This document shows positions 55,587 to 63,920 of a stretch of DNA of 64,000 bases, piece after piece. Location: positions 496,001-560,000 of the forward strand of contig NZ_SRXO01000001.1 of the NCBI RefSeq assembly GCF_008360935.1. Direction: 5' to 3'. Position numbers and translations under genes: made by a program. The stretch's first letter is position 1, and each line of letters starts with the position of its first letter. The stretch is from Siccirubricoccus phaeus (GTDB lineage Bacteria; Pseudomonadota; Alphaproteobacteria; Acetobacterales; Acetobacteraceae). The notes below the pieces were generated by a model. The model was not told where the DNA came from, made no database searches, and saw only the letters and a list, made by a program, of their open reading frames with translations.

Positions 55587-56390
55587 ATGAGCAATTTCGA
55601 ATTCGCAGACGGAAAAATCCTCGCCAGCATCGAGGGCGGCGTCGGCAAGGTGGTCTTCAACCAGCCGGAAAAGCGCAACGCCATGTCGGTGAACATGTGG
55701 GAGGGGATGGGCGCCGCCCTCGACCTCTTCGCCGAGGACCCGAATGTCCGCTGCGTGGTCCTCACCGGCGCCGGCGACAAGGCTTTCGTGAGCGGCGCCG
55801 ACATCTCCCAATTCGAGAAGGTGCGCAACAACGCCGACGCGCAGAAGGAATATGACAGGCTGACCAGCGCCGGCCGCCTGAAGCTCGCGACTTACGAAAA
55901 GCCGGTCATCGCGCAGATCCGCGGCTTCTGCATGGGCGGCGGGCTCGGCATCGCGATGTCCACGGATATCCGCATCGCCTCCGATGACAGCCAGTTCGGC
56001 ATCCCGGCGGCGAAGCTCTCCATCGCCTATGGCTTCGACATGGTCCGCGCCCTGGTGGACCTCGTCGGCCCCGCCCACGCGCATATGATCCTGATGACCG
56101 GCGAGCGCTTCGACGCGAAGGAAGCCGAGCGCATCGGCCTGGTGAACAAGGTGGTGCCGGTCGGGGAGCTGGAGGCGACGGTGGCGAAGCTCACCGCGAC
56201 GCTCGCCAACAACGCCCCGCTCTCGCTGAAGACCAACAAGCAGACGGTGAAGGCGGTCTGCATGGACCGCGCCGACCGCGACATGGAGAAGATCAAGGCA
56301 GCCATGGCCGCCTGCTTCGACAGCGAGGACTACAAGGAAGGCCGCCGCGCCTTCATGGAAAAGCGCAAGCCGGTCTTCACCGGTCGCTGA
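55587..56390 (+). CDS. Enoyl-CoA hydratase/isomerase family protein
   Basis: A 267-residue crotonase. The oxyanion-hole blocks are AFVSGADISQF and GFCMGGGLGIAMSTDIRIA. The position usually held by the second catalytic Glu appears altered, reading FGIPAAKLSIAYGFDMV, so isomerase, hydrolase or hydratase activity cannot be separated. The start ATG 55587 follows GAGGAGAGGCGAGGC. It is the second gene of a pair with the CoA-transferase. Confidence 0.9.
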   Translation: MSNFEFADGKILASIEGGVGKVVFNQPEKRNAMSVNMWEGMGAALDLFAEDPNVRCVVLTGAGDKAFVSGADISQFEKVRNNADAQKEYDRLTSAGRLKLATYEKPVIAQIRGFCMGGGLGIAMSTDIRIASDDSQFGIPAAKLSIAYGFDMVRALVDLVGPAHAHMILMTGERFDAKEAERIGLVNKVVPVGELEATVAKLTATLANNAPLSLKTNKQTVKAVCMDRADRDMEKIKAAMAACFDSEDYKEGRRAFMEKRKPVFTGR

Positions 56391-56629
56391 TCCCCTATCG
56401 GTACGCAATTTTCCGGATGCGCCGGGCCCGGCCGCCCTTTAGGATGGCCGCGCCATGACGCGACCGGAAAGATCGCGCAGGCAGGCTTGGTTCGTCGCCG
56501 GTCAGCGCCATCTGGATACCCTCATCCGGTGGCCGCATCGCCGGGACGCCGGGCCGCAACAGGGGCGCGCGTACCATGGGCCGGGGGCAACCGGCCGCCA
56601 GGGATCGGGACGAAGGGCTAGGAGCAGGA

Positions 56630-57313
56630 ATGGACGGTAATATCGAGGCGCCCATCGCCATGGCGCGGCCGCAGGGCTGCGACATGGCCACGTCCCCCCA
56701 CCCTTCGGCGGAGGAGCATGCCGGCGCCCCGATCTCCCGCATCGTCGCGGAAGTGGTGGGACGCTTTCCCGGGGAACGCATCAGCCTCGGTGAGATGGCG
56801 GAGGCCTTCGGCGACCGCGCCTTCGGCCTGTTGATCCTGCTGCTGTTGCTGCCCTCGCTGCTGCCCGGCATGGCCTCGGTCTTCGGCACGCCGGTGCTGC
56901 TGCTCGGCATCCAGATGGGGCTCGGGCGGCAGGTGCCGAAGCTGCCGCGGATCCTCGCACGCCAGAGCGTGCGGCGGGAGGATCTGCTCCGCCTCACCAC
57001 TTCTTCCTCCAAATGGCTGGCGCGGGTCGAGCGCTATGTGAAGCCGCGGCCGGGCTTCTTCACCACGCCGCTCTCGGACCGCATCTTCGGCTGGCTGACC
57101 GCCTATGCGGCGCTGATGCTCATCCTGCCCGGCCCCGGCACCAATGGCCCGCCCGCCTTCGGCAACATCGTCATGGCGCTCGGCCTGGTCGAGCACGACA
57201 GCCGCGTCACCGGCTGGGGCATGGCGCTGACGGTCGCCGGCTGCGCCTTCGCCACCTTCGTCCTCGGCGCCATCTGCTGGATGGGCGTCGCCGCCCTGGG
57301 CTTCATCGTCTGA
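56630..57313 (+). CDS. Exopolysaccharide synthesis protein ExoD family
   Basis: A 227-residue membrane protein with four to five hydrophobic segments. FPGERISLGEMAEAFGDRAF is the family N-terminal block, followed by GLLILLLLLPSLLPG. GIQMGLGRQVPKLPRILARQ and RVERYVKPRPGFFTTPLSDR are the typical central motifs. ExoD affects exopolysaccharide production and alkali tolerance in rhizobia; the molecular activity is unknown. No other polysaccharide genes are nearby. ATG 56630 is preceded by GGAGCAGGA. Confidence 0.88.
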   Translation: MDGNIEAPIAMARPQGCDMATSPHPSAEEHAGAPISRIVAEVVGRFPGERISLGEMAEAFGDRAFGLLILLLLLPSLLPGMASVFGTPVLLLGIQMGLGRQVPKLPRILARQSVRREDLLRLTTSSSKWLARVERYVKPRPGFFTTPLSDRIFGWLTAYAALMLILPGPGTNGPPAFGNIVMALGLVEHDSRVTGWGMALTVAGCAFATFVLGAICWMGVAALGFIV

Positions 57314-57440
57314 TCCCCGGGAAGCCGCTGCGCGGCTTCCCGGGGCCCCGATGTCGCTGCCTCCGATGTCGCTGCCTTCGCCGGGGCCGCGCACAGGCTG
57401 CCGCAGCGAAGCGGCGGCAGCGGAACGGGCGGCGGGGTTT
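57314..57440. repeat. Family E palindromic array, copy E3
   Basis: It opens with the perfect GGGAAGCCGC/GCGGCTTCCC hairpin followed by GGGGCCCC, then GATGTCGCTGCC twice. It ends with GCTGCCGCAGCGAAGCGGCGGCAGC and GGAACGGGCGGCG. It follows the exoD stop codon directly. Confidence 0.62.
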
Positions 57441-57510
57441 GTAACGCGCGTCCGGCGCCCGGCCGGCGGGCCTTGCAAAGCCCTCGCACGCGAGTAAACC
57501 CGGGCTGCAT

Positions 57511-57732
57511 CAGAGCGGGTCCGGCTCGCTTTCGCTCACCGGCCCCGCTCTGGTTTCTGCTGGGTTGCGTGATTCACGCTTCCGGTCGTACCGACCTCGA
57601 GTGATCACGCTCAGTCTGTTGGGTCGCGTGATTCACGCTTTCGGTCGTACCGACCTCAAGCGATCACGCTCAGTCTGTTGGGTCGCGTGATTCACGCTTT
57701 CGGTCGTACCGACCTCAAGCGATCACGCTCAG
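57511..57732 (-). repeat. Family A element with three 59-bp tandem units, copy A5
   Basis: The first stem-loop, CAGAGCGGG ... CCCGCTCTG (57511-57553), is followed by the second stem-loop repeated at 57567, 57626 and 57685 with an exact 59-bp period. Each unit is GCGTGATTCACGC, then TTTCGGTCGTACCGACCTCA, then GCGATCACGC. The last unit ends 20 bp before the ABC ATPase start. Confidence 0.92.
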
Positions 57733-57751
57733 GGCAGCCAGGGGGGCAGTC

Positions 57752-58498
57752 TTGTCCGAGCTGATCGAGATCGAGCGCCTGACCAAGCGCTTCGGCGGCT
57801 TCACGGCCGTGGACGACATTTCCTTCACCGTGGCGCGGGGCGAGGTGCTGGGCTTCCTCGGCCCCAACGGCGCCGGCAAATCCACCACCATGCGCATGCT
57901 GGCCGGCTTCATGCCGCCCAGCTCCGGCACTGCCCGCATCTGCGGCGCGGATATCGTGGACCAGCCGGTGGCCGCCAAGCGCCATCTCGGCTTCCTGCCG
58001 GAAGGCGCGCCGACCTATCCGGAAATGACCGTCACCGGCTTCCTGGAATTCGCCGGCCGCATCCGCGGCTTCGCCGGCAGCGCGCTGGATGACCGGGTGG
58101 CGCATGCCATGCTGCTCACCCAGTTGGAAGGCGTTCGCCTGCAGCCGATCGAGACCCTCTCCAAGGGCTTCAAGCGCCGCGTCGGCCTGGCCCAGGCGCT
58201 GCTGCACGACCCGCCGGTGCTGGTGCTGGACGAGCCCACGGACGGCCTCGACCCCAACCAGAAGCACGAGGTGCGGGAGCTGATCCGCCGCATGGCGCCG
58301 GAGAAGGCGATCGTCATCTCCACCCATATCCTGGAGGAGGTGGGTGCCGTCTGCACCCGCGCCATCATCATCGCCCGCGGCCGGGTGGTGGTGGATGCGC
58401 CGCCGGCGGTGCTGGAGGAGGAAGGCAGCACGCTGGACGACGTCTTCCGCCGCCTGACCCTCAGCGAAGCCGCGACCGTCACCGAGGACGCCTCCTGA
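57752..58498 (+). CDS. ABC transporter ATP-binding protein (GldA-like)
   Basis: The 248-residue ATPase has Walker A GFLGPNGAGKSTT, signature-like LSKGFKRRVGLAQALLHDP, Walker B VLVLDEPTDGLDPNQ and a switch His in ISTHILEEV. The family is ABC-2 type, close to gliding motility GldA and NatA. The start is TTG at 57752, with GGGGGGCAGTC in front. It overlaps the permease start by 1 bp (TGATG). The four following genes are tightly spaced, so this is the first gene of an operon. Repeat A5 ends 20 bp upstream. Confidence 0.93.
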   Translation: MSELIEIERLTKRFGGFTAVDDISFTVARGEVLGFLGPNGAGKSTTMRMLAGFMPPSSGTARICGADIVDQPVAAKRHLGFLPEGAPTYPEMTVTGFLEFAGRIRGFAGSALDDRVAHAMLLTQLEGVRLQPIETLSKGFKRRVGLAQALLHDPPVLVLDEPTDGLDPNQKHEVRELIRRMAPEKAIVISTHILEEVGAVCTRAIIIARGRVVVDAPPAVLEEEGSTLDDVFRRLTLSEAATVTEDAS

Positions 58499-59229
58499 TG
58501 GCCCCGGCCCTCATCGTCGCGCGGCGGGAGCTGGCCGGCTACTTCGCCACCCCCGTCGCCTATGTGTTCATCGTCATCTTCCTGGTGCTGGCCGGCGCCC
58601 TGACCTTCACGCTGGGGAATTTCTTCGAGCGCGGCCAGGCGGATTTGCAGCCCTTCTTCGCCTTCGTCCCCTGGCTCTTCCTCTTCCTCGTCCCGGCGCT
58701 GACCATGCGGCTCTGGGCGGAGGAGCGCCGGCTCGGCACCATCGAGCTGCTGCTGACCCTGCCCTTGCCGCAATGGCAGGCGGTGCTGGGGAAATTCCTC
58801 GCCGCCTGGGCCTTCTGCGCCATCGCCCTGCTGCTGACCTTCCCGCTGGTGGTCACGGTCAACCTGCTGGGCCAGCCGGATAATGGCGTGATCCTCTCCG
58901 GCTATCTCGGCTGCCTGCTGGTGGCCGGCGCCTATCTGGCGGTCGGCGCCGCGGTTTCCGCCATGACGAAGAACCAGGTCATCGCCTTCGTCCTCGCCGT
59001 CGCGCTCTGCTTCGTCTTCGGCGCCGCGGGCAGCCCGGTGGTGACGGAATTCCTCTCCACCCGCCTGCCCGTCCTGGCCGACATCGCCCGCGGCATCTCC
59101 GTCGCGGAACGCTTCGGCGGCTTCACCCGCGGGCTGGTGGCGGCACGCGACCTGGTCTTCTTCGCCAGCTTCATCGGCTTCTTCCTGTTCCTGAACGCGG
59201 TGGTGCTGGACCACCGGAAGGCGGATTGA
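58498..59229 (+). CDS. ABC-2 type permease (GldF-like)
   Basis: The 243-residue membrane protein has six likely helices, starting LIVARRELAGYFATPVAYVF. The motif LTMRLWAEERRLGTIELLLT and PLPQWQAVLGKFLAAW is the signature of ABC-2 permeases of the Gld-type. The C-terminus ends DHRKAD. The ATP-binding partner overlaps it by 1 bp, and the GldG-like protein starts 5 bp downstream. Together these genes form a putative transporter complex. Confidence 0.9.
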   Translation: MAPALIVARRELAGYFATPVAYVFIVIFLVLAGALTFTLGNFFERGQADLQPFFAFVPWLFLFLVPALTMRLWAEERRLGTIELLLTLPLPQWQAVLGKFLAAWAFCAIALLLTFPLVVTVNLLGQPDNGVILSGYLGCLLVAGAYLAVGAAVSAMTKNQVIAFVLAVALCFVFGAAGSPVVTEFLSTRLPVLADIARGISVAERFGGFTRGLVAARDLVFFASFIGFFLFLNAVVLDHRKAD

Positions 59230-59233
59230 GGGC

Positions 59234-61231
59234 ATGAGCACGACCCTTCCGGCCTCCGCTTCCGGCACCCCGCAGAAGCCGCCGCGCACCGGCGCACCGG
59301 ATAAGCCCGCGCGCGCCGGGACGCGGCGGCTCTGGTCCTCCGCCCTCGGCCTGCTCGCCGCCGCGGTGCTGGCGGTCGGCCTCAACATGCTGGCGGAGCG
59401 GCTGCTGCCGCGCGCCCGGCTCGACCTGACGCAGCAGCGCCTCTACACCCTGGCGGATGGCACGCGGCAGATCCTCTCGGGGCTGCGCGACCCGATCACG
59501 CTGCGCCTCTTCTACTCCCGCCGGCTGGGCGCGGAGATCCCGGTCTATGGCGCCTATGCCGACCGGGTGCGGGCGATGCTGGACGAGTACGTCGCCCTCT
59601 CCAACGGCCGCCTGAAGCTGGAGGTCTACGACCCCGAGCCCTTCAGCGAGACCGAGGATCGTGCCATGGCGCTCGGCCTGCAGGGCGTGCCGGTCGATCA
59701 ATCGGGGGAGCAGGTGTATTTCGGCCTCTCCGGCAGCAATCTGGTGGATGAGGAGCGCAGCATCGCCTTCTTCCAGCCGGACCGGGAGCGCTTCCTGGAA
59801 TACGATCTGACGCGGCTGGTCTATGAGCTCTCCAACCCGACGCGGCCGGTCATCGGCGTGATGTCGCCGCTGCCGCTGAACGGCGATCCGCGGGCGATGA
59901 TGATGCGCAACCCGGCGCTGGCCCAGCCCGCCGTCGTCATGCAGCAGCTCCGGCAATTCTTCACCGTCCGCGACGTGCCGCTGGATGCGCAGGCGATCGA
60001 GCCTGACGTGCAGGTGCTGATGGTGGCGCATCCGCAGCACCTCTCGGATGCCGCGCAATACGCCGTCGACCAATTCGTGCTGCGCGGCGGCAAGCTGATC
60101 CTGCTGCTGGACCCGCACAGCGAGAGCCAGGCGACCCGCCCCGGCCCCACCGGCCAGCCGCCGAGCGACACCGCCTCCTCCCTCCCCCGCCTGCTGAACG
60201 CCTGGGGGCTGGAAGCGCCGTCCGACCAGGTGGTGTTGGACCTCCGCGGCGCCTGGCGGGTGCGGGCCAATCCGCAGGACCGGGTGCAGGCGGTGGATTA
60301 CGTCGCCTGGTACAACCTGACCGGCGACAGCCTGAACCGCGCCGAGGTCTCGCTGGCGCAGCTCGAGCAGATCACCCTCGCCTCGGCCGGCCAGGTGCGG
60401 AAAAAGGAGGGCGCGGCGATCGAGTTCACCCCGCTCCTCACCTCCTCGCCGCAATCCATGCTGGCGGATGCGCAGCGCGTGCGGCAGGACCCGAACCCGG
60501 TGCGGCTGCTGGGCGATTTCCGCCCCTCCGGCGACCGCTACGTGCTGGCTGCCCGCATCCGCGGCGAGCTGGCGACCGCCTTCCCGGACGGCCCGCCCCC
60601 GCCGCCCGAGGGCGCGGCGCGGCCGGAGAATTTCCCCGCCCATCGCGCCCGCAGCGAGGGGCCGGCGAACATCGTCCTGATCAATGACAGCGACGTGCTG
60701 GAGGACCGCTTCTGGGTCCGGGTGCAGGAATTCTTCGGCCAGTCCGTCGCCACCCCCTTCAGCGGCAATGGCAGCTTCATCGGCAACCTCGCCGATGCCC
60801 TCTCCGGCTCGGACGCGCTGATCTCGCTGCGCAGCCGCGGCGAGAGCCTGCGCCCCTTCGAGATGGTGGAGAACATTCGCCGCGAAGCGGATGCGCAGTA
60901 CCGCCAGACCGAGCGCCAGCTCACCGAGAAGCTGGAGCAGACGGAACGGCGGCTGCGCGAGCTGCGCCAGGGGAGCGGTGGCGGCCAGGGCAGCCAGGCC
61001 CAGGCCGTCATCACCCCGGAGCAGCGGGCGGAGATCGACGCGGCGCGGGCCGAGATCGTCGCCACCCGCCGCCAGCTCCGCGCCGTGCAGCTCGATCTGC
61101 GCCGCGACATCGAGGGGCTGGAGACAGTGCTGCGGCTGATCAACGTGGCGCTGGTGCCGGCGCTGCTGACGATCTTGGCCATCGCGCTGGCGGTGCTGCG
61201 GGCCCGCCGGCGCGCGGCGGCGAGGGGCTGA
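59234..61231 (+). CDS. GldG-like ABC auxiliary protein
   Basis: A 665-residue protein anchored by one N-terminal helix (LWSSALGLLAAAVLAVGLNM) and one C-terminal helix (LINVALVPALLTILAIALAV). The large extracytoplasmic part starts RLDLTQQRLYTLADGTRQIL, the hallmark of the GldG/ABC auxiliary domain. It contains RLFYSRRLGAEIPVYGAYAD and VGxLxPLPLNG-type VIGVMSPLPLNGDPRAMMM. A coiled-coil-like segment rich in Gln, Glu and Arg lies before the final helix. The function in nongliding bacteria is unknown, and association with the ABC-2 permease is expected. Confidence 0.88.
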   Translation: MSTTLPASASGTPQKPPRTGAPDKPARAGTRRLWSSALGLLAAAVLAVGLNMLAERLLPRARLDLTQQRLYTLADGTRQILSGLRDPITLRLFYSRRLGAEIPVYGAYADRVRAMLDEYVALSNGRLKLEVYDPEPFSETEDRAMALGLQGVPVDQSGEQVYFGLSGSNLVDEERSIAFFQPDRERFLEYDLTRLVYELSNPTRPVIGVMSPLPLNGDPRAMMMRNPALAQPAVVMQQLRQFFTVRDVPLDAQAIEPDVQVLMVAHPQHLSDAAQYAVDQFVLRGGKLILLLDPHSESQATRPGPTGQPPSDTASSLPRLLNAWGLEAPSDQVVLDLRGAWRVRANPQDRVQAVDYVAWYNLTGDSLNRAEVSLAQLEQITLASAGQVRKKEGAAIEFTPLLTSSPQSMLADAQRVRQDPNPVRLLGDFRPSGDRYVLAARIRGELATAFPDGPPPPPEGAARPENFPAHRARSEGPANIVLINDSDVLEDRFWVRVQEFFGQSVATPFSGNGSFIGNLADALSGSDALISLRSRGESLRPFEMVENIRREADAQYRQTERQLTEKLEQTERRLRELRQGSGGGQGSQAQAVITPEQRAEIDAARAEIVATRRQLRAVQLDLRRDIEGLETVLRLINVALVPALLTILAIALAVLRARRRAAARG

Positions 61232-61235
61232 GACC

Positions 61236-62372
61236 ATGCAGCGACGCCATCTCCTCCTGCTCGGCGGCGCGGCCGCCGCCAGCGTCGCCGCCGCCCTGCT
61301 GCTGACGCCGCAGAAGGTGGAGCACGCCACCCTGCCGAATGGCGGCCTCGCCTTCCCCGGCCTGGCCGACCGGCTGCAGGGCGCGGCGCGGATCGAGGTG
61401 CGGAAGCCCGACGCCACGCTGGTGCTGCAGCGCCAGGGGGAGGCCTGGGTGCTGCCGGAGAAATCCGGCTACCCGGCGCGGCCGGAGAAGGTGCGCGAGG
61501 CGCTGATGGGGCTGACCGAGCTGCGGCTGGTGGAGCCGCGCACCAGCGACCCGGCGCAGCTTGAGCGGCTGGGGCTGGACGATCCCGCGAAGCCCGGCAG
61601 CACCGCCCTGCTGCTGCGCGTGCTGGACGGCGCCGGGGCGCCGCTGGTGGAGCTGGTGGTCGGCCGCCGCCGCGTCCGCACCCAGGGCAATCTGCCGGAA
61701 AGCGTCTATGTCCGCCGGCCGAACGAGACCCAGTCCTGGCTGGCCGAGGGGCGGCTGGCGCTGGACGCCGATCCGCAGCTCTGGATCGACCGCGACATCG
61801 CCAATTTCCCCGCCGAGCGGGTGCGCAGCCTGGCCGTGACCCGCCCGGGCGAGGCGCCGCTGCGCCTGGCGCGGGAGGATGCGCCGGACGCCAAGCTCAG
61901 ATTGGCGGAACCGGCCGGCCAGGCCACGGACGAGGTGGCGGTGGAGGAGGTGGCGCGGGCCTTCGAATACCTCACCTTCCTCGATGTGATGAAGGCGGCG
62001 GAGATGCCCGGGGAGGCGCTGGGCGAAGGCCGCTTCGGGCTGAGCGAGGGGCTGGCCGTCACCGTCACCGCGGCGAAGCGGGGGGAGGATGTCTGGGTGC
62101 GGCTGGTGGCCGAGGGCGGCGAGGCGGCCGCCGGGCTGAATGCCCGCTGGCAGGGCTGGGCCTATCAGGTGGGAAGCTGGAAGGAGAAGGCCTTCGTCCC
62201 GCGCCTGGCCGATCTGCTGCCCCGCCCGGCCGAGCCGGCTGCCGGGGCCGCACCCGCTGCCGCCCCGCCGGCCGCCGGCGGCCCCACCGCGCCCGCGCCC
62301 GCCCCTGCGGCCCCCGGCGCCACGCCGCCTGCCGTCACGCCGCCCGCCACCCCAGCGGCGCCGCCGCAATGA
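61236..62372 (+). CDS. DUF4340 domain-containing protein
   Basis: The 378-residue protein begins with a hydrophobic anchor (RHLLLLGGAAAASVAAALLL). The core carries FPGLADRLQGAARIEVRKPD, LEKSGYPA-type LPEKSGYPARPEKVREALMG and LTELRLVEPRTSDPAQLERL, typical of DUF4340 proteins found beside GldG homologues. About 50 C-terminal residues are Pro/Ala-rich and probably disordered. It starts 4 bp after the GldG-like gene and overlaps the Nudix gene by 4 bp. Confidence 0.88.
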   Translation: MQRRHLLLLGGAAAASVAAALLLTPQKVEHATLPNGGLAFPGLADRLQGAARIEVRKPDATLVLQRQGEAWVLPEKSGYPARPEKVREALMGLTELRLVEPRTSDPAQLERLGLDDPAKPGSTALLLRVLDGAGAPLVELVVGRRRVRTQGNLPESVYVRRPNETQSWLAEGRLALDADPQLWIDRDIANFPAERVRSLAVTRPGEAPLRLAREDAPDAKLRLAEPAGQATDEVAVEEVARAFEYLTFLDVMKAAEMPGEALGEGRFGLSEGLAVTVTAAKRGEDVWVRLVAEGGEAAAGLNARWQGWAYQVGSWKEKAFVPRLADLLPRPAEPAAGAAPAAAPPAAGGPTAPAPAPAAPGATPPAVTPPATPAAPPQ

Positions 62373-62833
62373 GCGGGGGGCCGGAGCGGCGGGACTACCC
62401 CACCCGGCCCTGGGTCGGCATCGGCGCCATCATCTTCGAGGAGGGCCCCCCGGGGGAGGAACGCGTGCTGCTGGTCCGCCGCGGCAAGCCGCCGCGGGAG
62501 GGGAGCTGGTCCCTGCCCGGCGGCGCCCAGCACATCGGCGAACGCGCCGAGGCCTGCGCCCGGCGCGAGCTGTTCGAGGAAACCGGCATCGAGGCCGGCC
62601 CGTTGGAGTTGGCGGCGGTGGTGGACGGCATCAGCCGGGACCCGGACGGGGCGGTGCGCTACCACTACACCATCATCGATTTCTGCGGCCGCCGCAGTGG
62701 CGGGGAGGCCAGGCCGGGCGATGACGTTGCCGCCATTGCCTGGGCCCTGCCGGAGGAGCTGCCGGCCTATGACCTCACCCCCGAAGTGCTGCGGGTGATC
62801 GCCGAGGCCCGCGAGCGGCTGCGCCAGGGCTGA
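62369..62833 (+). CDS. Nudix hydrolase
   Basis: The 154-residue protein has a complete Nudix box: GAQHIGERAEACARRELFEE followed by TGIEAG. Before it, SLPGGAQ is the substrate-loop motif. Its start overlaps the DUF4340 stop by 4 bp. The family clears nucleoside diphosphate derivatives such as ADP-ribose or oxidised nucleotides. An N-terminal RPWVGIGAIIFEE resembles ADP-ribose pyrophosphatases, but the substrate cannot be read from the sequence. A functional link to the ABC genes is not evident. Confidence 0.9.
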   Translation: MSGGPERRDYPTRPWVGIGAIIFEEGPPGEERVLLVRRGKPPREGSWSLPGGAQHIGERAEACARRELFEETGIEAGPLELAAVVDGISRDPDGAVRYHYTIIDFCGRRSGGEARPGDDVAAIAWALPEELPAYDLTPEVLRVIAEARERLRQG

Positions 62834-63193
62834 ATGGCGGCCGGGTAGTTTGCAGCCCGACCCAGGGCCTGATGCCAACGGACCGGTTCGCCGACCGCCC
62901 GGGCCGTGCAGGCGGCATCGGAAGGCGCCCTGCCCGGATCACTGATCGGACCCCCCTGGTGTGCAACCCGGGCCGGGGTTGGGGGGGGGGCGGCCGGCGG
63001 CCCAAGGGCAAGAAGGCGGGGCTCTGCCGGGCAGTGGCCGCCGCCAGCGGGCCAAGCCCGATCCTTCTTTTCACTTTCCTTAAACCTGGCGCCGCCTGCG
63101 CCAGGCTCTCCACTCGCGGCGTGACCTTTGTCACAGCGCCAGGCGCCAAAGCGCTTATTGCAACCCGGGCCGTTTCATGTCTGAGGCCCTTCC
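62834..63193. other. Intergenic region, weak hairpin only
   Basis: No gene is visible. A G-run of about nine bases occurs near 62980. CCTGGCGC-CGCCT-GCGCCAGG (63086-63106) is a perfect 8-bp hairpin without a T-tract in either direction. Slightly AT-richer DNA (CTTCTTTTCACTTTCCTTAAA) lies just before it and TTTGTCACAG after it; the promoter of the DUF924 gene is probably here. Confidence 0.5.
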
Positions 63194-63763
63194 ATGCCGC
63201 ATGCCCCCTGCCCCCTCCGCGCCCCGAATTTGCCGCCAGAGGCCAGGGCCGTGCTGCGATGCTGGAAGGCGGCACGCCTCACCCCGGACCACCCGCCCCG
63301 CCCGGACCTGGCCACCCGCCTCGCCGCCCGCTTCCTCATCGTGCATGAGGCGGCGGCGTCCGGCGCCCGGGCCGGCTGGCAGGCGCTCGCCGCGGGCAGC
63401 CTCGCCCTGATCCTGCTGCTCGACCAATTCCCCCGCCTGGTCTTCGCCGGCGGGCCGCGCTGCTTCGCCACGGATGCGGCGGCCAGGCGCGTCGCGCGCG
63501 CCGCCCTTGCCCAAGGCCAGGACCTGGAGCTGCCGCGCGCCTGGCGGCCCTTCGCCTATCTGCCCCTTGGGCATTCCGAGGCGCTGGAGGACCAGGAGCT
63601 GAGCGTCGCCCTGTGCGGGCTGCTGCCCCATCCTGTTCCGGAGGAGACAAGGCGGCGGCGGGACATCATCCGCCGCTTCGGGCGCTTTCCGGGGCGGAAT
63701 GCGGTGCTGGGCCGGGAAAGCACGGCGGAGGAGCGGCGCTTTCTGGCGGGCGTGCCGCATTGA
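63194..63763 (+). CDS. DUF924 family protein
   Basis: A 189-residue all-helical protein. ALILLLDQFPRLVFAGGPRC is the diagnostic family block, followed by CFATDAAARRVARAALAQGQ and RPFAYLPLGHSEALEDQEL, a near-perfect match to the conserved core. The C-terminus RFPGRNAVLGRESTAEERRF is also typical. The biological role of the family is unknown; it resembles TPR-like folds. The first in-frame ATG was chosen, giving an N-terminus with four prolines and no signal peptide. Confidence 0.88.
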   Translation: MPHAPCPLRAPNLPPEARAVLRCWKAARLTPDHPPRPDLATRLAARFLIVHEAAASGARAGWQALAAGSLALILLLDQFPRLVFAGGPRCFATDAAARRVARAALAQGQDLELPRAWRPFAYLPLGHSEALEDQELSVALCGLLPHPVPEETRRRRDIIRRFGRFPGRNAVLGRESTAEERRFLAGVPH

Positions 63764-63920
63764 GGGGAGCTCTGCTCCCCTCAAACTCCCCTCGCCAAGG
63801 GCCGAAAGGCCCTTGGAACCCTTGAGTTTTGCAGCCGACGGTCGAGACGCCAAACGCATGGTTTCCAAGGGCCCTTCGGCCTTTGGTGGGGGATTTGAGG
63901 GGGGCAAAGCCCCCCTCAAA
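63761..63920. repeat. Family D palindromic array, copy D4
   Basis: GAGGGGAGC/GCTCCCCTC forms a hairpin on the DUF924 stop codon. It is followed by CCAAGGGCCGAAAGGCCCTTGG, GTTTTGCAGCCGACGGTCGA and GGTTTCCAAGGGCCCTTCGG, and finally by GAGGGGGGCAAAGCCCCCCTC. The two CCAAGG hairpins make it the most complete family D copy. Confidence 0.8.

Noticed and set aside
56455-56640. 61-codon ORF upstream of exoD
   Set aside because: Arg-rich, with no ribosome-binding site, and overlapping the exoD leader; likely not translated.
57567-57732. CRISPR-like array
   Set aside because: The three 59-bp units are directly adjacent with no unique spacers and are parts of repeat family A; no cas genes are present.
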